Assembly (NCBI GenBank): GCA_947564765.1
Contig: CANODN010000148.1
Location: forward strand, 1-5,693
Direction: 5' to 3'
Length of the DNA: 5,693 nt
Source: an uncultured Roseburia sp.
Lineage (GTDB): Bacteria > Bacillota > Clostridia > Lachnospirales > Lachnospiraceae
Part shown: in pieces, positions 1 through 5,640 of the stretch
Numbering within the stretch: position 1 is the stretch's first letter
Layout of the letters: each line of letters begins with the position of its first letter
Notes under the pieces: model-generated
Told to the model about the DNA's origin: nothing
Databases searched by the model: none
Seen by the model: only the letters and a program-made list of their open reading frames with translations
Program-made: the position numbers and the translations under genes

Positions 1-10
1 AAAACTTGAC

Positions 11-26
11 TTTTCAAATGTGAAAA
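11..26. repeat. Short inverted repeat TTTTCA-N4-TGAAAA
   Basis: A perfect 6-bp inverted repeat (TTTTCA at 11-16, TGAAAA at 21-26, 4-nt spacer) lies about 45 bp upstream of the -35 box of the main promoter. The right half, TGAAAA, recurs nearby at 29, 41 and 74, with near copies at 53 and 83. It could be a protein-binding site or simply a by-product of the A-rich composition. Function is not established. Confidence 0.3.
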
Positions 27-34
27 TATGAAAA

Positions 35-54
35 CAGATTTGAAAAGAAATCTG
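35..54. repeat. Perfect 7-bp AT-rich inverted repeat upstream of the promoter
   Basis: CAGATTT (35-41) and AAATCTG (48-54) are perfect inverted copies separated by GAAAAG. The stem has only two G/C pairs, and four T follow on the + strand only after three A, so it makes a poor intrinsic terminator for a gene lying left of the window. It sits 16 bp upstream of the -35 box, where an operator could also lie. Both readings are inference. Confidence 0.35.
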
Positions 55-70
55 AAATTTTAAGCAAAAC

Positions 71-99
71 TTGTGAAAACATTGAAACAATGCTATACT
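71..99 (+). promoter_or_regulatory. Probable sigma-A promoter with extended -10
   Basis: The -35 is TTGTGA (71-76, four of six consensus bases) and the -10 is TATACT (94-99, five of six), separated by exactly 17 nt. TG at 91-92 gives an extended -10 (TGCTATACT). A-rich runs upstream could serve as an UP element. Transcription would start near 105-107, leaving a leader of about 125 nt before the first gene. No other promoter this good is visible before tsaE, so it probably drives the whole gene chain. Confidence 0.7.
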
Positions 100-181
100 T
101 CCTACTATACCCTTCGGCTGGGAGATGGAATTCTTTTGGTCAAACAGTAATTACGGGAATGATTTATGAAATAAGAGTGTA

Positions 182-208
182 CTGACTGCCTGAATGCCAG
201 ACGGTCAG
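182..208 (+). promoter_or_regulatory. Leader RNA hairpin
   Basis: In the presumed 5' leader, 182-192 (CTGACTGCCTG) pairs with 198-208 (CAGACGGTCAG). Nine Watson-Crick pairs, one G-U pair and one C-A mismatch close a 5-nt loop, AATGC. No T-run follows, so it is not an intrinsic terminator. It ends 13 nt before the ribosome binding site. The segment 186-191 (CTGCCT) in its 5' arm is also complementary to 225-230 (AGGCAG), which overlaps that binding site, so two exclusive foldings are possible. It matches no riboswitch class I recognise. Confidence 0.5.
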
Positions 209-221
209 CATACCGGTAAGC

Positions 222-227
222 AGGAGG
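222..227 (+). promoter_or_regulatory. Ribosome binding site that sets the first gene's start
   Basis: A full AGGAGG lies 5 nt before the ATG at 233. The upstream in-frame ATG at 194 falls in the loop of the leader hairpin and has no purine-rich site in front of it. This selects 233 as the start. Confidence 0.8.
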
Positions 228-232
228 CAGCT

Positions 233-730
233 ATGAAAACCGAATTTGATATTACGCTTAGCAGCAAAGATATGTACCGGTTCAGTATGTATCATGCTTA
301 TACAGGAAGCCAGGGGATCATATCGATTCTTATTGCGGCTTTGTGTTTTTTTGCGGCAGTTACGACAAGGGATTCCGTAGAGTGGATGTATACCCTTTTG
401 TATGCGGGATTTGGAGTCGTGTTTCTTATTTACATACCATGCAATCTGTATCTTCGGTCCAAACGGCAGATTTTGGCTTCGGATGTATTGAAGCATCCGC
501 TGCACTACAGAATAGACGAGGAAGGAATCCATACCTCCCAGAAGGAAGCAACGGCAGACCTGCCGTGGGATCAAGTGTATAAGCTGGTATCCACCAGACA
601 TAATGTATTGATATACAGTACCAGAGTAAATGCATTTATTCTTCCTAGGGATCAGATCCGGAAAGAATATGATATGGTGCAGCAGATTGCAGCGAAGCAT
701 CTCCCAACATACAGATTAAAAGTAAAATAA
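233..730 (+). CDS. Two-helix membrane protein with YcxB-like C-terminal domain
   Basis: A 165-residue protein of unknown function. Two hydrophobic segments, about residues 28-45 and 52-74, are joined by a short charged loop, so both ends are predicted on the same side, probably the cytoplasm (R75, K77 and R78 follow the second helix). The C-terminal part, about 90-145, alternates short strands and contains LPWDQVYKL (110-118) and AFILPRDQI (134-142). This is the pattern of the YcxB-like domain (PF14317 family) found beside two membrane helices in many Firmicute proteins; no biochemical role is established for it as far as I know. The start at 233 is chosen for its AGGAGG; an alternative ATG at 194 would add 13 residues. 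It ends only 10 nt before tsaE, so the two are probably co-transcribed. Domain assignment is by eye. Confidence 0.8.
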   Translation: MKTEFDITLSSKDMYRFSMYHAYTGSQGIISILIAALCFFAAVTTRDSVEWMYTLLYAGFGVVFLIYIPCNLYLRSKRQILASDVLKHPLHYRIDEEGIHTSQKEATADLPWDQVYKLVSTRHNVLIYSTRVNAFILPRDQIRKEYDMVQQIAAKHLPTYRLKVK

Positions 731-740
731 AGGACAGCGT

Positions 741-1178
741 ATGAATACAATATATGAAACCTTTTCTCCAAAGGAAACAGCAGAATTGGGCAGAAAGCTT
801 GGAGAGAATGCATCGCCCGGAGATGTTTACACACTGATCGGAGATCTCGGCGCAGGCAAAACTATCTTTACCCAGGGAATTGCAGAAGGACTCGGAATAA
901 AAGAAACCGTAAACAGTCCCACATTTACCATTCTGCAGGTATACGAAAGCGGCAGAATGCCATTTTATCATTTTGACGTCTACCGGATCGGTGACATCGA
1001 AGAAATGGATGAGATCGGATATGAGGAATGCTTTTACGGCAATGGGCTGTGTATGATTGAATGGGGAAATCTCATTGCAGAGATTTTGCCAAAGACCAGA
1101 AAAGACATTACCATCGAAAAAGATTTGGAAAAAGGCTTTGACTATAGAAAAATTATTATTTCAGAGGTAACAGAATGA
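741..1178 (+). CDS. tsaE: tRNA t6A37 threonylcarbamoyltransferase complex ATPase TsaE
   Basis: A 145-residue cytoplasmic P-loop ATPase, close to the usual length of about 150. TsaE binds TsaB-TsaD and hydrolyses ATP, and is needed for repeated cycles of t6A37 formation on tRNAs that read ANN codons. Family landmarks are all present: the Walker A motif GDLGAGKT (34-41), SPTF (59-62, switch-like segment), HFDVYR (77-82, Walker B region) and the conserved EWG (107-109). AAAGGA at 729-734, 6 nt before the ATG, is the binding site and overlaps the stop of the preceding gene. Its stop overlaps the tsaB start in ATGA (1175-1178), a typical coupling arrangement. The partners tsaB and tsaD are in the same gene chain; the donor-making tsaC is not in the window. 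Confidence 0.95.
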   Translation: MNTIYETFSPKETAELGRKLGENASPGDVYTLIGDLGAGKTIFTQGIAEGLGIKETVNSPTFTILQVYESGRMPFYHFDVYRIGDIEEMDEIGYEECFYGNGLCMIEWGNLIAEILPKTRKDITIEKDLEKGFDYRKIIISEVTE

Positions 1179-1885
1179 AACTATTAGCGCTCGACTCTTC
1201 CGGACTGGTGGCAAGCGTTGCAGTTATTTGGGATGAGATTTTATCCGGTGAGTTTACCATTGATCATAAAATCACCCATTCCCAGACATTGCTCCCCATG
1301 CTGGAGGAACTGGCAAAAGTAATTGAATTGGATCTTAATACATTAGATGCGGTTGCCGTAGCAGGCGGACCGGGTTCTTTTACGGGACTTCGCATCGGCT
1401 CGGCAACAGCAAAGGGGCTGGCATTGGCCCTTGAAAAACCCCTGATACAGATTCCAACAGTAGATGCTCTGGCATACAATCTATGGGGGCATAAGGATAT
1501 CGTCTGTCCGCTTATGGATGCAAGAAGAAACCAGACCTATACAGGACTGTACCGGTTTTGCGACGGCCGTATGCAGACGATAAAGGAGCAGTGCGCCGTA
1601 GATATCAGTACTATTATAGATGAGATTAATCAGCGCAAAGAGGCGGCCGTCTTTTTGGGAGATGGTGTACCGGTATTTAAAAATTATATCGAAGAACATA
1701 TTCTGGTGCCCTATACCTTTGCACCGCCTCATTTGTCCAGACAAAGGGCAGGCGCAGTGGCGGCATTGGCCAGAGAATATTACAAAGAAGGAAAGATGAT
1801 GGATTCTGCCAGCTATAAACCGGAATATTTAAGGCTTTCTCAGGCAGAGCGGGAACGTATGGAGAAAGAACATGCCAAAGATTAG
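1175..1885 (+). CDS. tsaB: tRNA t6A37 threonylcarbamoyltransferase complex subunit TsaB
   Basis: A 236-residue ASKHA-fold protein of normal length for TsaB. It dimerises with TsaD and helps form the TsaD-TsaB-TsaE complex; by family knowledge it is a non-catalytic paralogue of TsaD. Visible marks are the N-terminal LALDSSG (4-10), THSQTLLPML (34-43), the signature GPGSFTGLRIG (65-75) and DARRNQTY (115-122). It lacks the metal-binding HxxxH of TsaD, which separates the two paralogues. The start overlaps the tsaE stop by 4 nt and has AGAGG (1163-1167) 7 nt upstream. The 3' end overlaps rimI by 14 nt in another frame. Older annotations call this family YeaZ or a putative M22 peptidase; no protease activity is expected. 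Confidence 0.95.
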   Translation: MKLLALDSSGLVASVAVIWDEILSGEFTIDHKITHSQTLLPMLEELAKVIELDLNTLDAVAVAGGPGSFTGLRIGSATAKGLALALEKPLIQIPTVDALAYNLWGHKDIVCPLMDARRNQTYTGLYRFCDGRMQTIKEQCAVDISTIIDEINQRKEAAVFLGDGVPVFKNYIEEHILVPYTFAPPHLSRQRAGAVAALAREYYKEGKMMDSASYKPEYLRLSQAERERMEKEHAKD

Positions 1886-2321
1886 GAAAATGCAGGAGGC
1901 TGATTTAGACAGGATTGCAGAAATTGCAGCACAGTCTTTTGTAAGTCCCTGGAGCAGACAGGGCTTTGCAGAGGCGCTTCCTATGGAAAATGCCTGCTTT
2001 TTGCTTGCGGAAGAGGCGAGTGCCATACTTGGTTACTGTGGGCTTTACATGGCGGCCGATGAAGGAGAGATCATCAATGTTGCCGTTTGTCCGGAATGCA
2101 GAAAAAAAGGCATAGGAGATCTGCTTCTTACAGCATTGATCGAAGAAGGTCATCGAAACGGTGTAAGCCGTTTCTTTTTGGAAGTGAGGGTATCCAATGA
2201 AGCAGCCATTTGCCTTTACGAAAAACATGGTTTTGTCAAACAGGGAATTCGCAAAAATTTTTATCAGGATATCCGTGAGGATGCCTATGTGATGAATCGG
2301 ATTGACGAAGAAAGAAAATGA
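1872..2321 (+). CDS. rimI: Ribosomal protein bS18 alanine N-acetyltransferase RimI
   Basis: A 149-residue GNAT-family acetyltransferase. RimI transfers acetyl from acetyl-CoA to the N-terminal alanine of ribosomal protein bS18. The acetyl-CoA pyrophosphate-binding motif RKKGIG (77-82) follows the strand with NVAV (69-72). The catalytic-type glutamate is E104 in LEVRVSNEAA, and Y116 in LYEKHGF (115-121) matches the tyrosine used as general acid in characterised RimI proteins. SPW (25-27) near the N-terminus is also typical. The start lies inside the end of tsaB (14-nt overlap), with GGAG (1861-1864) 7 nt upstream, so its binding site is within the tsaB coding sequence. The tsaB-rimI pairing is common in bacteria and supports the assignment over a generic GNAT enzyme; the in vivo substrate cannot be read from sequence. 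Confidence 0.9.
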   Translation: MPKIRKMQEADLDRIAEIAAQSFVSPWSRQGFAEALPMENACFLLAEEASAILGYCGLYMAADEGEIINVAVCPECRKKGIGDLLLTALIEEGHRNGVSRFFLEVRVSNEAAICLYEKHGFVKQGIRKNFYQDIREDAYVMNRIDEERK

Positions 2322-2373
2322 AAGAAATGCATCTATCGCTGAGGCGGATTTTAACAGGTGGATTTCATGATTT

Positions 2374-2378
2374 AGGAG
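2374..2378 (+). promoter_or_regulatory. Ribosome binding site that decides the rnz start
   Basis: AGGAG sits 5 nt before the ATG at 2384. The alternative in-frame ATG at 2318 overlaps the rimI stop as ATGA but is preceded only by the A-rich GAAGAAAGAAA, with no GGAG core. This favours 2384, which also places the family's conserved N-terminal strand directly after the initiator methionine. Confidence 0.7.
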
Positions 2379-2383
2379 AAAAG

Positions 2384-3301
2384 ATGTTAGATATATGTTT
2401 ACTTGGAACAGGGGGAATGATGCCCCTTCCCAGACGCCGTCTGACGGCTTTCATGGCAAGATATCAGGGCAGCAGTCTTTTGATTGACTGTGGGGAAGGC
2501 ACCCAGATTGCGATTAAAGAAAAAGGATGGAGTTTTAAACCAATTGACGTAATTTGTTTTACCCATTATCATGCAGACCATATCAGCGGTTTGCCGGGAC
2601 TGCTTCTTACCATGGGCAATGCAGAACGGACAGAACCGTTGACGATGATCGGACCAAAAGGACTGGAAAGGGTCGTGGGGGCATTAAGGATCATAGCGCC
2701 GGAGCTTCCCTTTGAGATCCGTTATATAGAATTGAATGCGCCGGAAGAGGATATCACGATCAACGGATATCATCTCCACGCCTTTCGGGTGAATCATAAT
2801 GTGATTTGTTATGGATACAGCCTGACGATACCAAGAATCGGCCGGTTTCGTCTGGAAGAGGCAATGGCCCGTAATATACCGAAGAAATGCTGGAACCGCC
2901 TGCAGCATGGAGAAACAGTGGAGGATGACGGTGTTATTTATACGCCGGATATGGTGCTTGGTCCTGCCCGTAAAGGAATCAAAGTGACCTATTGCACCGA
3001 TACCAGGCCGACGGAAAGCATTGAAAAGTCAGCCGGTGAGTCCGATCTGTTTATCTGTGAAGGCATGTATGCAGAAGAAGAAAAACTCATAAAAGCCAGA
3101 CAGTATAAGCATATGACCTTTTACGAAGCGGCAGAGCTTGCAAAAAAAGCAAACGTATCCGAATTGTGGCTGACGCATTTCAGCCCTTCGCTGGTACGGG
3201 CGGAATCTTATATGCCGAAGGTTTTAAAAATTTTTGAAAAAGCGAGCCTGGGATTTGATGGAAGAAGTGTAGAATTGGATTTTGAGGAGGGGCAGCAATG
3301 A
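2384..3301 (+). CDS. rnz: Ribonuclease Z (tRNA 3' endonuclease), metallo-beta-lactamase fold
   Basis: With the start at 2384 the protein has 305 residues, the normal length of the short bacterial RNase Z. The family cuts tRNA precursors just after the discriminator base, mainly those without an encoded CCA. All expected zinc ligands are visible: H61, H63, D65 and H66 in THYHADH (60-66), H138 in VNHN, D206 in CTDTRP (204-209) and H265 in LTHFSPS. The N-terminal LLGTGG (6-11) and DCGEGTQ (35-41) are typical. H243 in KHMT corresponds to the second catalytic histidine of the family. Residues about 150-195 (including IPKKCW and VLGPAR) fit the tRNA-binding flexible-arm region. The usual GDTRP reads TDTRP here. 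An upstream in-frame ATG at 2318 would add 22 residues. The last 4 nt overlap the next gene. Another tRNA- or RNA-acting MBL enzyme is possible but less likely. Confidence 0.85.
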   Translation: MLDICLLGTGGMMPLPRRRLTAFMARYQGSSLLIDCGEGTQIAIKEKGWSFKPIDVICFTHYHADHISGLPGLLLTMGNAERTEPLTMIGPKGLERVVGALRIIAPELPFEIRYIELNAPEEDITINGYHLHAFRVNHNVICYGYSLTIPRIGRFRLEEAMARNIPKKCWNRLQHGETVEDDGVIYTPDMVLGPARKGIKVTYCTDTRPTESIEKSAGESDLFICEGMYAEEEKLIKARQYKHMTFYEAAELAKKANVSELWLTHFSPSLVRAESYMPKVLKIFEKASLGFDGRSVELDFEEGQQ

Positions 3302-3867
3302 AAAGAATCAGAACAGTGATCATCGGAATTGTTTGTATCACGCTGGTAGTGGGATATTACTATTATCTTTCCCATAAGGAAGCTGCAGATACAACGGAAG
3401 TGACAGAAGTGCAGAAAGTAATTTTAAAAGATCTCGACGGAAAATCTTATCCTGAAACGCCTCGGGAAGTGATTAAATTTTATAATCGTATTTTGTGCTG
3501 CTATTATAATGAAGAGTATACAGACGATGAATTTCATCAGTTGGCAGACCAGGCGCTTGCATTAATGGATCAGGAACTGGCAGACAATAATCCGCCAGAG
3601 CAGTATTATATGCAGGTGCAGGCAGAGGTGGATAATTATCAGGAACAGAAGAAAACTATTAACAATGCATCTGTATGCAGCAGTAATGAAGTAGAATTTG
3701 CCAAAACAGCAGACCGGGAATACGCTTATGTAAAAGCATCTTATTTTGTGAGGGACAAAAATGGTTTTACAAAAAGCAACCAGAATTATGTACTGCGCAA
3801 AGATGATGACAATCACTGGAAGATACTGGCTTTTGAACTGGTAGAAGGAGCTGCCGAAGATGAATAA
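3298..3867 (+). CDS. Membrane-anchored protein of unknown function (DUF6715-like)
   Basis: A 189-residue protein that I cannot assign a function. Basic MKRIR is followed by one hydrophobic helix (about 6-24) ending in four tyrosines. There is no lipobox cysteine and no clear signal-peptidase site, so it is probably an N-in signal anchor with residues 25-189 outside the cell. The outer part starts with an acidic, threonine-rich linker, then predicted helices (about 55-120, including FYNRILCCYY) and then strands, with YVLRKDDDNHWKILAFEL near the C-terminus. That helix-then-sheet order recalls NTF2-like domains; this is inference from pattern only. From memory it resembles the Lachnospiraceae family named DUF6715, which I cannot verify here. 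GAGGAGG (3284-3290) lies 7 nt before the start. It overlaps rnz by 4 nt and tsaD by 8 nt, so it is expressed together with them. Confidence 0.8.
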   Translation: MKRIRTVIIGIVCITLVVGYYYYLSHKEAADTTEVTEVQKVILKDLDGKSYPETPREVIKFYNRILCCYYNEEYTDDEFHQLADQALALMDQELADNNPPEQYYMQVQAEVDNYQEQKKTINNASVCSSNEVEFAKTADREYAYVKASYFVRDKNGFTKSNQNYVLRKDDDNHWKILAFELVEGAAEDE

Positions 3868-4888
3868 TCAAAAAGAGATTAAAATTCTTGCAATCGAAAC
3901 ATCCTGTGACGAGACGGCGGCAGCAGTAGTGGTAAACGGAAGAGATGTACACTCCAATATTATATCCTCCCAGATCGCACTGCATACGCTTTACGGAGGC
4001 GTCGTGCCGGAAATCGCCTCAAGAAAACACATCGAGAAGATCGATCAGGTCATTACAGAAGCTTTAAAAGAGGCTGAAATGACATTGGATGATATTGATG
4101 TAATCGGAGTTACCTATGGCCCCGGACTGGTTGGCGCGCTTTTAGTAGGCGTAGCAGAGGCCAAAGCCATTAGTTATGCAAAGCAGATTCCACTGGTAGG
4201 CGTGCATCATATAGAAGGGCATATCAGTGCAAATTATATCGAAAATAAAGAATTGGAACCGCCGTTTTTATGTCTGATCGTATCCGGCGGGCATACGCAT
4301 TTGGTAAAAGTCAATGATTACGGAAGCTATGAGATTCTTGGGAGAACGGTAGATGATGCTGCCGGAGAAGCCTTTGATAAAGTGGCGCGGGCCATCGGTC
4401 TTGGATATCCCGGAGGACCTAAAATTGAAAAAGTATCCAAAGAAGGGAATCCTCAGGCGATTCGGTTCCCAAGAGCTCATGTATCGGGGGAATCTTATAA
4501 TTTCAGCTTCAGCGGCATGAAATCGGCCGTGCTGAATTATCTGAACAGCTGTCAGATGAAAGGAATTGAAATTGTACAGGCGGATGTTGCCGCATCTTTT
4601 CAGCAGGCAGTGATCGATGTATTAACAGGTAATATTCGCAAAGCATTACAGGAAACAGGCATCAAAAAATTTGCCATTGCAGGAGGCGTTGCTTCCAACG
4701 GAACCTTAAGAGAGGCAGTCAAGAATGTTTGCGGCAGCTATGGCGCAGAATTTTACAGTCCGTCTCCGATTCTTTGTACAGACAATGCAGCTATGATCGG
4801 GGCAGCGGCATACTATGATTATCTGGCAGGAGTCCGTTCCGGGTTAGATTTAAATGCCGTTCCGAATCTCAAATTAGGAGAACGATAA
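3860..4888 (+). CDS. tsaD: tRNA N6-adenosine threonylcarbamoyltransferase, catalytic subunit TsaD
   Basis: A 342-residue Kae1/Qri7/TsaD-family enzyme of standard length. It transfers the threonylcarbamoyl group from threonylcarbamoyl-AMP to N6 of A37 in tRNAs reading ANN codons, in the cytoplasm with TsaB and TsaE. The motifs run in order: AIETSCDET (11-19), YGPGLVGALLVG (86-97), the metal ligands H117 and H121 in HHIEGH (116-121), SGGHTHLV (142-149), the DDAAGEAFDK segment, FSFSGMKSA, AGGVASNG and CTDNAAM with metal ligand D308. Every family-defining residue I can check is present, so it should be active. AAGGAG (3845-3850) lies 9 nt upstream. The start is inside the end of the preceding gene (8-nt overlap) and the stop shares a base with ispD (TAATG). 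Older names are Gcp and YgjD; the O-sialoglycoprotease label is a historical error. Confidence 0.97.
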   Translation: MNNQKEIKILAIETSCDETAAAVVVNGRDVHSNIISSQIALHTLYGGVVPEIASRKHIEKIDQVITEALKEAEMTLDDIDVIGVTYGPGLVGALLVGVAEAKAISYAKQIPLVGVHHIEGHISANYIENKELEPPFLCLIVSGGHTHLVKVNDYGSYEILGRTVDDAAGEAFDKVARAIGLGYPGGPKIEKVSKEGNPQAIRFPRAHVSGESYNFSFSGMKSAVLNYLNSCQMKGIEIVQADVAASFQQAVIDVLTGNIRKALQETGIKKFAIAGGVASNGTLREAVKNVCGSYGAEFYSPSPILCTDNAAMIGAAAYYDYLAGVRSGLDLNAVPNLKLGER

Positions 4889-5586
4889 TGGAAAAAGAGA
4901 AAATCACAGCAATTGTACTGGCAGGCGGCAGCGGTAAGCGAATGGGCAGCGCCTGTAAAAAGCAATACATGCTTTTGGGGCAAAAGCCGCTTCTTTATTA
5001 TTCTTTGAAAACATTCCAGAAAAGCTGTATAGACGAGATTGTTTTAGTTACAAATGAACCGGAATATTGCAAAAATGAGATTATTCAGAAATATGATCTG
5101 AATAAGGTGACAAAGATCGTATCCGGCGGTGCAGAACGCTGGCATTCTGTTTATGCAGGGCTTCTCGCGGCAGAACAATGCAGCTATGTACTGATCCACG
5201 ACGGTGCGCGGCCTTTTGTAACAGAGAACATGATCAACGATTCTCTTGCGGCAGTGAGAGAATATCAGGCGTGTGTCATAGGAATGCCGGTGAAAGATAC
5301 GATTAAGGTCGCAGATGAAAGAGAATTTGCCGAACAGACGCCGGAGAGGGCAAAAGTCTGGCAGATACAGACGCCGCAGACATTTTCTTATCCATTAATC
5401 TGGAAGGCGTACCAGAAAATACGAAAAGAACAGCCCAGAGGAATTACGGATGATGCCATGGTGTTAGAATACGGAAATTTCGCTAAAGTAAAGCTGATTC
5501 GGGGCTGTTATGAGAATATAAAAATTACAACACCGGAAGATATGGAAATTGCAGAATTGTTTTTGAAAAAAGTAGTTGACAAGTAG
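4888..5586 (+). CDS. ispD: 2-C-methyl-D-erythritol 4-phosphate cytidylyltransferase IspD
   Basis: A 232-residue nucleotidyltransferase of normal IspD length. It makes CDP-methylerythritol and pyrophosphate from MEP and CTP, the third step of the MEP isoprenoid pathway. The CTP-binding loop LAGGSGKRMG (11-20) carries R18, with K25 in KKQY; both match catalytic residues of the E. coli enzyme. Further motifs are DGARPFV (105-111), PVKDTIK, TPQTF, TDDAMVLE (from 187) and KITTPEDM with K212. DGARP and PVKDTIK fit IspD rather than the related ribitol-phosphate enzyme TarI, which usually has other residues there. AGGAG (4876-4880) lies 7 nt upstream and the start overlaps the tsaD stop by one base, so it belongs to the same chain. 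ispF, a frequent neighbour elsewhere, does not follow; a tRNA gene does. The 3' end contains the -35 box of the probable tRNA promoter. Confidence 0.93.
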   Translation: MEKEKITAIVLAGGSGKRMGSACKKQYMLLGQKPLLYYSLKTFQKSCIDEIVLVTNEPEYCKNEIIQKYDLNKVTKIVSGGAERWHSVYAGLLAAEQCSYVLIHDGARPFVTENMINDSLAAVREYQACVIGMPVKDTIKVADEREFAEQTPERAKVWQIQTPQTFSYPLIWKAYQKIRKEQPRGITDDAMVLEYGNFAKVKLIRGCYENIKITTPEDMEIAELFLKKVVDK

Positions 5587-5605
5587 CTGTAAATGATGTT
5601 AATAT
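5576..5605 (+). promoter_or_regulatory. Probable promoter of the tRNA-Ser gene, overlapping the ispD end
   Basis: A perfect -35 TTGACA (5576-5581) overlaps the last codons of ispD. An extended -10 (TG at 5597-5598, TAATAT at 5600-5605, four of six) follows with an 18-nt spacer. Transcription would start near 5612, about 29 nt before the mature tRNA 5' end, a normal distance for a tRNA precursor later trimmed by RNase P. An alternative -10, TATTAT (5603-5608), fits the consensus better but needs a 21-nt spacer. Confidence 0.6.
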
Positions 5606-5640
5606 TATTTTCGCACTGATTATGAAATAGATGTGCATTT

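Noticed and set aside
6..32. Second promoter with TTGACT at 6-11 and TATGAA at 27-32
   Set aside because: The spacer is 15 nt and the -10 is weak; the 71-99 promoter is clearly better. The region may simply be A-rich.
35..61. Intrinsic terminator for a gene left of the window
   Set aside because: The stem has two G/C pairs only, and the T-run is short and separated from the stem by three A.
110..122. CCC-TTCGGCT-GGG mini-hairpin near the transcript start
   Set aside because: Only three pairs; the CTTCGG inside lacks a supporting stem, so stability is doubtful.
194..232. Upstream ATG at 194 as the start of the first gene
   Set aside because: It lies in the loop of the leader hairpin without a ribosome binding site, while the ATG at 233 has a full AGGAGG; the 13 extra residues are polar and unlike the family N-terminus.
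164..700. A 178-codon open frame on the - strand, antisense to the first gene
   Set aside because: It covers the well-supported + strand gene, has no sensible ribosome binding site and shows no recognisable domain; the equal length to the long + frame is coincidence.
1175..1885. Reading TsaB, and likewise TsaD, as glycoprotease M22
   Set aside because: That label is historical. The motifs and the neighbouring tsaE support the t6A complex.
3298..3372. Lipoprotein signal in the membrane-anchored protein
   Set aside because: C13 lies mid-helix in GIVC without a valid lipobox, so a plain signal anchor is more likely.
4888..5586. TarI-type ribitol-5-phosphate cytidylyltransferase instead of IspD
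   Set aside because: DGARP and PVKDTIK, together with the R18, K25 and K212 positions, match IspD, and no teichoic acid gene is nearby.
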